From an uncultured Acidobacteriota bacterium (GTDB lineage Bacteria; Acidobacteriota; Terriglobia; Terriglobales; Acidobacteriaceae): a stretch of 64,000 nucleotides of DNA. The notes under the pieces were generated by a model. The model did no database searches. It was not told where the DNA came from and saw nothing but the letters and a program-made list of their open reading frames with translations. Positions 52,010 to 60,627 of the stretch are shown here, piece by piece. The stretch spans positions 868,001 through 932,000 of the forward strand of contig CAILAC010000016.1 in assembly GCA_903832055.1 (NCBI GenBank), in the 5' to 3' direction. The stretch's first letter is position 1. Each line of letters starts with the position of its first letter. The position numbers and the translations under genes are program-made.

Positions 52010-53164
52010 ATGCGGCTTTTACATGTGGTGCATACTTTGAATCCGGACCGGGGCGGGCCCAGTGAGTCTGTGAGGATGTTCGTGCGGGCCCATCTACGCG
52101 CAGGCAATGAGGTTGAGGTAGCCACGCTGGACGACCCATCTGACGCCGCTGCGACCAGCACCTATCAGAAACTGCTGGGATGCCCGGTGCATCCCAACGG
52201 GCCGGGCAAGAGCAATTACGGTTACTCCAGGCGGCTGTACCAGTGGCTCCAGGAGAATTTCCATCGCTTTGATGGAGTTATCGTGAATGGCGTCTGGCAG
52301 TATCACGGAGTCGCTGTGCGCAAAGCCATTGCCGGCCGCAAGCCGTATGTTGTCTTTGCCCATGGCATGCTTGACCCGTACTTCATGGAACGCTATCCAC
52401 TCAAGCACCTGAAAAAGCTCGTTTACTGGATCTTGCAGGAGCACCGCAATCTCAATCGCGCCCAGGCAGTCTGTTTTACAAGCGACGAGGAGAAGCGAAT
52501 TGCTGCGGTCGGTTTCCCTTTCGCGCGCTTTCGGCGGGTTGTCGTACCGTATGGTTCGATGGGACCGACGGGGAATCCCGAAGAGCTGAAGACAGCTTTT
52601 TTTGATGCCTGGCCACAGTTGAAAGGTAAGCCATACCTTCTGTTTCTTGGGCGCATCCATCCCAAAAAGGGCTGCGATCTGCTGCTCGAGGCATTTGCAA
52701 GTACCGCCGATGCGGAGATGCAGCTGGTGATGGCCGGTCCGGATGAAACCGGATGGGGCGCGGATTTGAGAGCCCAGGCCCAGCGTCTGGGAGTTGTGGA
52801 CCGCATTACCTGGACCGGAATGCTGCGCGGCGATGCAAAATGGGGAGCGTTTTATGGTGCCAGGGCGTTCATTCTGCCTTCGCACCAGGAGAATTTTGGT
52901 ATTGCTGTTGCCGACGCGCTGGCTTGTGGAACGATTCCCCTGATATCAGACAAGGTCAATATTGCACCCGATGTAGCCGGCGACGGCGCGGGCCTGATGG
53001 AGGCCGATACCCTGGAAGGCACGGTTCGACTGCTCGAGCGATTTCAGGAAATGTCACCCGAAGAGCGTGACCTCATGCAAACGTCTGCGTTGGCTTGTTA
53101 CAACCGCAGATATGCGCTCGGCAATGCCGCGACTGAAGTCTATAAGGCTCTGGGAATTGGTTAG
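52010..53164 (+). CDS. GT4-family glycosyltransferase
   Basis: The 384-aa protein has a GT-B fold: the N-terminal MRLLHVVHTLNPDRGGPSES and the C-terminal nucleotide-sugar domain with YLLFLGRIHPKKGCDLLLEAF and the motif PSHQENFGIAVADALACG. The E-x7-E-like segment EnFGIavaDAlACG is typical of GT4 retaining enzymes. It would add a sugar to the lipid-linked exopolysaccharide repeat in the cytoplasm. It lies upstream of the export/polymerisation genes with a 246-nt gap, so that unit probably has its own promoter. Confidence 0.9.
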   Translation: MRLLHVVHTLNPDRGGPSESVRMFVRAHLRAGNEVEVATLDDPSDAAATSTYQKLLGCPVHPNGPGKSNYGYSRRLYQWLQENFHRFDGVIVNGVWQYHGVAVRKAIAGRKPYVVFAHGMLDPYFMERYPLKHLKKLVYWILQEHRNLNRAQAVCFTSDEEKRIAAVGFPFARFRRVVVPYGSMGPTGNPEELKTAFFDAWPQLKGKPYLLFLGRIHPKKGCDLLLEAFASTADAEMQLVMAGPDETGWGADLRAQAQRLGVVDRITWTGMLRGDAKWGAFYGARAFILPSHQENFGIAVADALACGTIPLISDKVNIAPDVAGDGAGLMEADTLEGTVRLLERFQEMSPEERDLMQTSALACYNRRYALGNAATEVYKALGIG

Positions 53165-53410
53165 TAGCCATTCATAGCGATTCGAACTTTGTTGCAACAG
53201 GAGATTAAAGCGTCAGTGTTGCGGCGGCAGGTTACGTGAAATCAGGTACTTCTGCCGTGAGGATGACAGACGTAGCATGGTATCTTTAGTGTAGGTAGTT
53301 GAGCGCAGGTACTAGGCCCCTTTCCAATCGCGAACCTGTTCAACTGGGGTCTTTGGCAGACAATTCATGCAGAGCACGTACTCTACGATGGAACGGATGA
53401 TCAACCTCCA

Positions 53411-54391
53411 GTGAAACTGACAAGCATTATTCTTACAGGCCTACTGCTGTTTCCGGCCGCTTCCTGGGCTCAGGGATCCGAGCCGGCGACAGTGACAGGA
53501 GCAACGGAAGCCAAATTCCTCCCTCCAGGCCTGACGGCCGGCGATCAGATTGAGGTGCGGCTTTTCGACTTTCCAGACGTTGGCTCCGCGCCACTGCGGG
53601 TTCGCGTCTCCGCTGACGGAACCGTGCGCCTTCCCTATGCCGGCGTTATTCAGGCCGAGGGCCTCTCGGCAGATGACTTGCAGCGGTCAATTGTTCAGGC
53701 GCTGAAGTCCAAGGAAATCGTCAAGGAGCCGAACGTTTCAGTTGACATTATCTCTGCGTTGAATCTCAACGTCAGGGTAATCGGTGAAGTGAGGCTTCCC
53801 AAATCGGTTCCTTTGTTCGCCCCGATGCCGATCTCCTTCATTCTCAGTGAAGTTGGCGGAATTACCGGCCTTGCCTCTCATCATTTGACGATTCTGCATC
53901 ACAGTCAGGAAGCTCCTACGTCGGTCGACTATGATCCGGATGCGCCGACGAGTGCTGCAATGAATGTTCTGGTCCAGCCCGGTGACATTGTCAGCGTCAG
54001 CCACATGGGGGTGTTTTTTGTGGGTGGCGAGGTCCTTCGCCCCGGCGTATACCCCCTGGGCGGAGCTGTCAGCGTGGGCGTCGCCAGCGGATTGTCGGGC
54101 ATGGGCGTCGTCAAGCAGATGACACTGCTGCAAGCGCTGACCCAGTCAGGTGGAGTTACGCAGATTGCCGCCCGCTCCAAGATGCATATTCTGCGCACAA
54201 TCGACGGAAAGCGTGAAGATATCGTCGTTGACCAGGTGAAGTTGTCAAAGGGCGAGATTGCCGATCCGATCTTGCATGCCGACGACATTATCTACGTTCC
54301 GCCGAGCTACATTCGCATGCAGACCAACAACCTGTTTTCGACGGCGATCGCCAGTCTTTACGCTGGAATTCAAGTCAGCCACTTACCCTAG
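53411..54391 (+). CDS. Wza-like polysaccharide export protein
   Basis: It starts at GTG 53411 with a signal peptide (MKLTSIILTGLLLFPAASWAQG). The 326-aa product has a polysaccharide-export domain (LTAGDQIEVRLFDFPDV ... VSADGTVRLPYAGVIQAEGLS) and SLBB-type segments (GEVLRPGVYPLGG, then ALTQSGGVTQIA). It forms the periplasmic or outer-membrane channel of Wzx/Wzy-type exopolysaccharide export. It is followed after 20 nt by the polymerase-like gene, then by the Wzc-type kinase, forming one operon. No lipobox Cys is present, unlike Wza of E. coli. Confidence 0.9.
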   Translation: MKLTSIILTGLLLFPAASWAQGSEPATVTGATEAKFLPPGLTAGDQIEVRLFDFPDVGSAPLRVRVSADGTVRLPYAGVIQAEGLSADDLQRSIVQALKSKEIVKEPNVSVDIISALNLNVRVIGEVRLPKSVPLFAPMPISFILSEVGGITGLASHHLTILHHSQEAPTSVDYDPDAPTSAAMNVLVQPGDIVSVSHMGVFFVGGEVLRPGVYPLGGAVSVGVASGLSGMGVVKQMTLLQALTQSGGVTQIAARSKMHILRTIDGKREDIVVDQVKLSKGEIADPILHADDIIYVPPSYIRMQTNNLFSTAIASLYAGIQVSHLP

Positions 54392-54411
54392 GCAGAGGAC
54401 AAGATTGTTCA

Positions 54412-55788
54412 TTGGCAACCACGCTCCAATTTGTGAATGAAGCTGAAGCACAGAGTGCGCCAGACACTGTATCCATTCGCATGATGGCGCGGTATTTTTT
54501 TGCCTGCTTCTGGGTGATCTTGTTTACGGGTGCAATTCGCAAGTGGATGTTTCCTGGGCTTTCTGTTCTGTATCTGACCCAGGATGTGCCGATTTTCTTT
54601 GCCTACCTTTATGCCATTTATTCTGGACTCTTCAATCGAGGCTTCCTCTTCCTTGCGATGATGATCTTCAGCGCGGCGCTCATCTTTCAGGCGCTGGCTC
54701 AGATTGTCGTTTCAGGGCTTAGCGGGTTTGTAGCCGCTGTCGGAATCCACCACTATCTGTTCTACCTTCCGATGCTCGTCGTCTTCCCGGTGTGCCTGAC
54801 TCCCAGGTATAGACGGAACTTTGTTCGATGGAACGTCTTGTTCAGCATTCCGATGTGCCTTTTAGCAGTTGCGCAGGCCCAGGCCCCAAAGGCCGCTTGG
54901 ATTAACAAGACTTCAGAGGGTCAAGCTTTTGGCGTCTCTGGCGCGGAAGAGGTGGCTCGCGTTTCCGGCACATTCAACTTTGTTTCGTTTTATGGCATCT
55001 GGGTGGGTATGGCGGTGGCGTTGTGTATGGGTGAATGGCTCATACCAAAGGAAAGACGCGTCATCAAGAACCAGTGGCTGCTCATCCTGTGCACCATGAC
55101 AGTTAATCTTTGCCACCTGGTAAGCGCATCTCGCTCTACGATTGGGTTGGCCGGTGTTTCAATTATTGGAGCGATGGTGGCTGCGATCATCATCAAGTCC
55201 AGTCGATCAATCCTGGCGATCGGCGGTATCCTGTTTCTATTGCCGATTGCCGCTGCGATGACCTATGTGATCTCACCGGCTGAATTCAATATTGTGCAAG
55301 AGCGATTCACGGGTGAATCCTATCAGTCTGATACCAAGTCCCGACTGACTGAGGGGCTTGTAGGCTTCATAACTGTCCCTAAGTTCAGCTTTGTAGGTGC
55401 GGGCATTGGCATGGGGGTCGACGCGGCTCACACGGGGAGCACCAATTCCTATGGCTTCACCTACACTCTTTCAGAGACGGATATTATTCGCAATGTGATG
55501 GAGCTAGGCACCCCGCTAGGTATGGTTTATGTCCTTACACGCCTCCTCTTTGGCGTGGGCATGATCTTTCTGGCTATTCGAATTGCAGGATCGGGCGGTT
55601 CCCCGCACGTTGTGCCGCTATCCTTCTTCCTTCTGGCGCAGATCTATGTAGGAGACTTAACACGTAACGCCAGTATGACTGCGTCCCAGGTAATGATCGG
55701 CTACTCGTTCATTCTGGGCGCTTGGTATTACCCTGACAACGCTGGCATGGAACTGGCTGGTGGTGATTCTTTGATGAGGTCCGTGTGA
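54412..55788 (+). CDS. O-antigen ligase/polymerase-like membrane protein
   Basis: It starts at TTG 54412 (20 nt after the export gene) or at GTG 54433 or ATG 54481 further in; there is only a weak AGAGG site. The 458-aa protein has ten or more membrane spans with a large periplasmic loop near residues 290-370, the layout of Wzy polymerases and WaaL ligases. It probably polymerises the exopolysaccharide repeat. Its stop overlaps the following gene as GTGA, so translation is coupled. Confidence 0.75.
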   Translation: MATTLQFVNEAEAQSAPDTVSIRMMARYFFACFWVILFTGAIRKWMFPGLSVLYLTQDVPIFFAYLYAIYSGLFNRGFLFLAMMIFSAALIFQALAQIVVSGLSGFVAAVGIHHYLFYLPMLVVFPVCLTPRYRRNFVRWNVLFSIPMCLLAVAQAQAPKAAWINKTSEGQAFGVSGAEEVARVSGTFNFVSFYGIWVGMAVALCMGEWLIPKERRVIKNQWLLILCTMTVNLCHLVSASRSTIGLAGVSIIGAMVAAIIIKSSRSILAIGGILFLLPIAAAMTYVISPAEFNIVQERFTGESYQSDTKSRLTEGLVGFITVPKFSFVGAGIGMGVDAAHTGSTNSYGFTYTLSETDIIRNVMELGTPLGMVYVLTRLLFGVGMIFLAIRIAGSGGSPHVVPLSFFLLAQIYVGDLTRNASMTASQVMIGYSFILGAWYYPDNAGMELAGGDSLMRSV

Positions 55789-57992
55789 CGACAAATCCCC
55801 CCTCTGTGGCGACGAAATTAGCAGAAAACTCTATCCATATTTCAGACATCCTGCGCGTACTGCGCAAGTATGGTCTTTACATGGTCGGCCTGATGATCCT
55901 GGGCGGAACCCTGGCTGCGATCTGGGCAAAGCTGCAGACGCCCCAGTACGATGCTGTTGCTCTCGTGCACCTGGATCAGCACAACTCGATCAGCTTGAGT
56001 TCTTCGGGGGGCTCGAGCGACGAATATTCACTCAAGTTGCAGACGCAGATTATCGGCTTCCAGAGCGCGAGCCTCGCCGAGCAGACAATGCGAAATCTGA
56101 ACCTGCAGAATCATCCGGTCTTTAGCTCCACATCGCAACATAGCCTGGACAACCCGATTCAGCGTGATGCGTTGGTGCAGCAGTTCCTCGAGTCGTTGAG
56201 CGTTGTTCCGGTACCGAAGTCAGAGTTGATCTCGATCCGTTTCCGGAGCAAGAGTCCCGCGATGGCAGCTCTTGTCGTCAACACCCTGGTAGATACCTAT
56301 ATTGACCAGAGCTTCCAGCAGCGTCATCGCAGTACAAAAGACATCACGGATTCTCTTCGTCTGGAAATGGATACGCTCAGAACGAAGATCCAGAGTGAGC
56401 AGAACGAACTGTTGAGCGCAGAAGCCCGGCTGGGAATCTTGTCGTCTGGCCCAACTGCGGAATCAAGCCTGCTGGTCAATGAAGTGACTGCCCTGCTGAG
56501 CGAACGAGTCAGAGTCCAAGGTGAGCGCTTCGTCGCCGAAGCTGAGTATCAAAACCTCCTCAATCATCCAGATGGCGCTTTGCCCCCGGATATTCCAAGT
56601 GCAGGTGCGCTGGCGGCTTTGGATGCCCAGATTGCAAATGCGCAGTCGCAGTCGGCCGCACTGCAAAATCGGTACGGAGTAAATTACCCCCCGCTTCAAT
56701 CGCAACTGGCTACATTGGCCAGCCTCAAAAAGAGCGAAGAAGAACTTCGGCGCAAAGTCATCAGCGGCGCTGCAGACAATCTGGAGCGAGCCAAGAAGTC
56801 AGAACAGAGCATTACGGATAGAGTTGCAGCGCTGCAGAAGGAGGCTGAGGGTCGCACGCCAGATACCGTTCGCTACGAGATCTTGAAATCTCAGTACGTG
56901 AGCGACCAGACACTTTACAACGTGCTTCTTTCTGCTATCGGCACAGGTGCTATTCAATCAAGTCTTCAAGCCCAGGAGCTGAATCGTTTCATCCCGGCTG
57001 AAGTGCCGGGAATGAAGGCTTACCCGATTGTGAGCGTTGATGCAATCGCTGGCGCTGCGGCGGGGCTACTGATTTCTCTGGTGATTGTTGGTGTCATCCT
57101 GCTCAATAGCGACACCGTTCAAACGGTTGACCATATTGAAGATGCGCTCCCGCTTCCGATTCTCGCCTCGGTGCCGGAATACAAGCAGGACCTTGCCGCC
57201 ATGCGCATCTCAGATGATGTGCTGCCGCTTGTCACTTTGCTTGCGCCGCGTTCGGCGGGCACTGAAGCGTATCGCCTGTTGCGTACCGCGATCACCCTGA
57301 TGCCTGTCAGCGGCAAGCATCGCGTCATCTCGCTGACCAGTTGTGGACCGGGCGAGGGCAAATCGACCACCTCACTCAACCTTGCAGTGGTGCTGGCGAC
57401 ACAGGCCAAGCGGGTGCTCCTGATTGACGCTGACTTGCGCAAACCAACCATCGCTCAACGACTCAAACTGCCGCCAACCGATCAGCCTGGCCTCAGCCGC
57501 TTCCTGAGCGACACCACGGTCTCTCCTGAGGAATGTCTCCAGCAGGTTCCCGAGGTCGCAGGTTTGGATGTTATCCCCGTGCAGGAGATCCCGCCTTTCC
57601 CCTCTGAGCTTCTAGGGCAGGGTCGGCTCGAACAACTACTGGCGTGGGCCCGCGACCACTATGACTACGTGCTCATCGATACGCCGCCAGTGCTGCTGGT
57701 CACCGATGCTCTGATCATCGCCACCCATTGCGACACGCTGCTCGTGGTGGTTCGTATCGGCGTCGCTCAAAAGCGCGCCCTGCGACGAATCCGGCAGGAT
57801 CTTGCCAAGTATCCCGGCAAGCAAACCGGCATCGTCGTCAACGCACTACCCCATGCCGACACCTACTACGGCGGATACGGAAATTACCGCAAATACTATG
57901 GCGGCAAGGGTTATGGCGGCAGCGGCAGCTACTACGGATCTGGATCCGGTACGGGCGGTGGCGGCTACTTCTCCTCTGAAAAGAAAAAGTAG
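55785..57992 (+). CDS. Wzc-type chain-length regulator fused to BY-kinase (tyrosine autokinase)
   Basis: The 735-aa protein has an N-terminal Wzz domain with two membrane spans (about 30-48 and 410-435) and a long periplasmic coiled coil between. The cytoplasmic bacterial tyrosine kinase domain contains Walker A GPGEGKST (near 520), Walker A' LLIDADLRKP and Walker B YVLIDTPPVLL. The last 46 residues contain ten tyrosines in a Gly-rich tail (TYYGGYGNY ... SYYGSGSG), the phosphorylation cluster that controls polymerisation. It starts at a GTG overlapping the previous stop. A strong terminator follows. Confidence 0.93.
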   Translation: MTTNPPSVATKLAENSIHISDILRVLRKYGLYMVGLMILGGTLAAIWAKLQTPQYDAVALVHLDQHNSISLSSSGGSSDEYSLKLQTQIIGFQSASLAEQTMRNLNLQNHPVFSSTSQHSLDNPIQRDALVQQFLESLSVVPVPKSELISIRFRSKSPAMAALVVNTLVDTYIDQSFQQRHRSTKDITDSLRLEMDTLRTKIQSEQNELLSAEARLGILSSGPTAESSLLVNEVTALLSERVRVQGERFVAEAEYQNLLNHPDGALPPDIPSAGALAALDAQIANAQSQSAALQNRYGVNYPPLQSQLATLASLKKSEEELRRKVISGAADNLERAKKSEQSITDRVAALQKEAEGRTPDTVRYEILKSQYVSDQTLYNVLLSAIGTGAIQSSLQAQELNRFIPAEVPGMKAYPIVSVDAIAGAAAGLLISLVIVGVILLNSDTVQTVDHIEDALPLPILASVPEYKQDLAAMRISDDVLPLVTLLAPRSAGTEAYRLLRTAITLMPVSGKHRVISLTSCGPGEGKSTTSLNLAVVLATQAKRVLLIDADLRKPTIAQRLKLPPTDQPGLSRFLSDTTVSPEECLQQVPEVAGLDVIPVQEIPPFPSELLGQGRLEQLLAWARDHYDYVLIDTPPVLLVTDALIIATHCDTLLVVVRIGVAQKRALRRIRQDLAKYPGKQTGIVVNALPHADTYYGGYGNYRKYYGGKGYGGSGSYYGSGSGTGGGGYFSSEKKK

Positions 57993-58308
57993 CATCTCTC
58001 TGGCGGCTGCCTCCATTCATCATGAGTGGAGGCGGCCGCTTTATTCATTGAGCAATCGGAAGTTGCCACGCGGCACGCATAAGACTGCGATGTCGACCGA
58101 TGAATTCGATTCATGCTTTTCGTTCAATCGTAATCTCAGATTAATCTTTGCCCGCTAGATTAGAAGTCGATACCCCGTCGATTCAGCACGTGAATCATTT
58201 GAGCTTTAGCCGGGACATGCCGGGACGCATCGCCACGAACGCCCCACTTCCACACGAACTGCGGAACTTTCAGGCTTATACCTGGTTCGAGCAAGTCCAG
58301 ACAAAGGT
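57993..58308. other. Intergenic region between the kinase and the second glycosyltransferase gene
   Basis: Besides the terminator at 58003-58046, this 316-nt region is AT-richer and contains a TAGATT hexamer near 58157. I see no gene. Confidence 0.35.
58003..58046 (+). terminator. Rho-independent terminator of the exopolysaccharide operon
   Basis: A 13-bp stem, GCGGCTGCCTCCA (58003-58015) with TGGAGGCGGCCGC (58027-58039) and one G-T wobble, is followed by TTTATTCATT. Confidence 0.85.
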
Positions 58309-59337
58309 TTGCGAAATCCGAAACGGGATCTGTTGCCAGGTTATGAAATCTTGATTCAGGAAGTTCCAAAAGCGCAGGCGTTCGTGGCGACGGAGCCCAC
58401 CATTTCGTCGCCGTTTGACCAGGTGGTCTGCACGCTTTACGAGGGCGACTACCACAAGGGCGTTGCTGTTCTTATCAACACCATCGTCAACGGCGGGTTC
58501 ACGGGGCTGTTTTGGGTCGGCTACAGGGGAGATTTGCCCCCCTGGGTGACGCAATTGCAGAAGCGTGAGGACGGGCTGTATCAGGTTGGCAAGGCTTTAC
58601 TGGGTTTTCATGCCATCGATGACAAGCGGCACTTTACGCACCTGAAACCCAGCCTGATGACCCAACTGATCGACAAGGGCATTGCAGGCAACCTGCTTTG
58701 GTACTTTGACCCTGACATCACGGTGCGCTGCCCGTGGAATTTCTTCGAGCGCTGGATTCGCTTTGGTGTCTGCCTGAATCAGGAAATCTCGATGGGGGTC
58801 ATGCCCTCTGATCATCCAATCCGCCGTGAGTGGTTGGAATTAACTCGAGTTGCTGGATGGGGCGAGCCAGCCCGTCAGCAGGAGCGCTATTACAACGGCG
58901 GCTTCGTTGGCCTTTCCGTGCAGAACCGGGCATTTCTTGAAACGTGGCTCAGGGCGAATGAACTCGCCAGCGCCTCGGGTGTGGACCTGACTCGATTCCA
59001 GACTGGCAGCCGCGTGAATACCTTTCATTTCGCAGATCAAGATGCGATGAACATTGCCGCCATGTATGCTCCCACGCCATTGACCACCCTCGGGCCGGAG
59101 GGCATGGGCTGGATTCCCGGCGGCTTTACCATGTATCACTCGGTTGGAGGTGCCAAGCCGTGGCGGAAGAAGTTCCTGGTCTCTGCCTTACGAGGCATAC
59201 CGCCTTCCAATGCAGACAAGCATTTTCTTGCATCAGCGTTTGGCCCGATCCAGCCCTATCCTCCCAATTCTCTGAAAAGAATGCGTCATTTCGCCCGATG
59301 GGCGAGCTTCATCGGCCGATTTTACCGACGCGGATAG
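58309..59337 (+). CDS. Glycosyltransferase-like protein (GT-A, DPD motif)
   Basis: The only upstream start in frame is TTG 58309, with AAAGG immediately before it. The 342-aa protein has a nucleotide-diphospho-sugar-transferase pattern: VCTLYEGDYHKGVAVLINT near the N-terminus, LLWYFDPDITV with the metal-binding DxD equivalent, YYNGGFVGLS and FADQDAMNIAAM towards the middle. Together these resemble GT-A enzymes such as GT8-like proteins, but I cannot fix the family. It probably decorates the exopolysaccharide made by the upstream operon. Its last 105 bp overlap the 3' end of the opposing gene. Confidence 0.7.
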   Translation: MRNPKRDLLPGYEILIQEVPKAQAFVATEPTISSPFDQVVCTLYEGDYHKGVAVLINTIVNGGFTGLFWVGYRGDLPPWVTQLQKREDGLYQVGKALLGFHAIDDKRHFTHLKPSLMTQLIDKGIAGNLLWYFDPDITVRCPWNFFERWIRFGVCLNQEISMGVMPSDHPIRREWLELTRVAGWGEPARQQERYYNGGFVGLSVQNRAFLETWLRANELASASGVDLTRFQTGSRVNTFHFADQDAMNIAAMYAPTPLTTLGPEGMGWIPGGFTMYHSVGGAKPWRKKFLVSALRGIPPSNADKHFLASAFGPIQPYPPNSLKRMRHFARWASFIGRFYRRG

Positions 59338-60531
59338 AAGTTCCGGGGGTGGTGTCTGGACTCCTGGATGCTTGAGAAGCATGGTGTTTGCCTCGCACCG
59401 CTGCATGCCCCGGAACCATGGCCCGAAGAGAAAATTTGCCGACCTGCTCATCAACATGCGCCAGAAGCCTTCACGGCCCGGGTGGCATGCTGAAGACAGT
59501 TGCGCCGGTTCAGATGGGCGACTATACGGCCGCATTGCGGCGAGCGCCTGCTTCACCTGAGCGCGCAAATGCTCGGCTTCAAGGACACATGAGCGCATGT
59601 AGGCGGAAACTGAGATACCAGACTCCTCTGCTCGTTGACGCAGCCTGGCGAACTCTTCCTCGTTGAGCCGCACGGAGATGATCGCCCGGCGATAGTCTGG
59701 TTGGAGAGCTTGTCGCTGCAGCTGGTGGAGGCGCTCGTCCTGTCCCACCTCGAGTCCATATTCCGGTCTGGGGGAAGGTTTGGGGGAGGACTGCGGATTC
59801 CTGTTGGTGTGTGGAGAAGATAAAGACTTTCTGCCGGGACCAGAATCGCCTCGGTTCGCCGGGGACACACTCTTCACTGATCCAGATCGCGGTCGGGCTT
59901 TGGTCGGGGCAGGGGATGCTTGCTCCTGATTTTTCGATGTCGATGCGAGCTTGCGTATTTGGGATTTTGCAGAACCTGCAACTGTCCCTTCTTGGGGCCT
60001 GACCGGAAGCGCGACCGGAAGCGCAGATCGAGGCTCCGGCTGCTTCTTCGGTGGCCTGGCTTGAGTCGCTGCTGCGATGCGTTGCGGTGCAGCCTGCTTC
60101 ACTGTCGGTTCGGGTGGGCGTGAGGGGCCAGGTTTTCGTGACAGCAGCGGCACAGGTGCGGTAACTGCAACGCGGGCAATCTCTTCGTCCTGTTGAGTCC
60201 CGGCCCTGTAGCGGCTGTGAAGGCGCAATGCCCTTTCGTAGGTGAGATCTGCACTCTCAGGCGTAGGCCTCTTTGGCGCAGCCTGCGGCACTCTGGCTTG
60301 GGGCGTCTGACCCTTGCCTAAATTTCGTATCAATGTTGACTTGCCGTCTGGGGCAGCTGAAGACCGGATGCGCTGAGCCCTCTCGGAGATGAACACCTGG
60401 TCAGACAGTGTCTCGAAGTCGGCTTCCTGTCCGTGAGAGGATGAAGCCGTGTGCGCGCGCCGAGTCAGCCGGTCGAGAAGGCCGGCAAAGTTTTCGGGAC
60501 TGACTTCCTGCGCTGCTTGGGCACGGCTCAT
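59233..60531 (-). CDS. Ribbon-helix-helix protein with long disordered N-terminus
   Basis: The 432-aa protein is Pro/Arg/Ser/Ala-rich and probably unstructured for residues 1-275. A compact domain then begins AIISVRLNEEEFARLRQR and ends SGISVSAYMRSCVLEA. This is the beta-strand/helix/helix pattern of MobC-like or Arc/MetJ-type ribbon-helix-helix DNA-binding domains. A further ~100 residues follow, reading partly in the region antisense to the glycosyltransferase gene. It may be a transcription factor or nucleoid protein; no partner is indicated. It converges with and overlaps the 58309-59337 gene by 105 bp, which is unusual and could mean the real protein is shorter in function but not in frame. 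Confidence 0.65.
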   Translation of the reverse strand: MSRAQAAQEVSPENFAGLLDRLTRRAHTASSSHGQEADFETLSDQVFISERAQRIRSSAAPDGKSTLIRNLGKGQTPQARVPQAAPKRPTPESADLTYERALRLHSRYRAGTQQDEEIARVAVTAPVPLLSRKPGPSRPPEPTVKQAAPQRIAAATQARPPKKQPEPRSALPVALPVRPQEGTVAGSAKSQIRKLASTSKNQEQASPAPTKARPRSGSVKSVSPANRGDSGPGRKSLSSPHTNRNPQSSPKPSPRPEYGLEVGQDERLHQLQRQALQPDYRRAIISVRLNEEEFARLRQRAEESGISVSAYMRSCVLEAEHLRAQVKQALAAMRPYSRPSEPAQLSSACHPGREGFWRMLMSRSANFLFGPWFRGMQRCEANTMLLKHPGVQTPPPELLSASVKSADEARPSGEMTHSFQRIGRIGLDRAKR

Positions 60532-60627
60532 GCCAGCAGATTAGCTTGAACGTTGTTGGTGCTTGAACTAATTCTGCCTGCCTGTTCGCTGGTTATTCCC
60601 AATTCTGATGCGGATATGGATTGAAGA

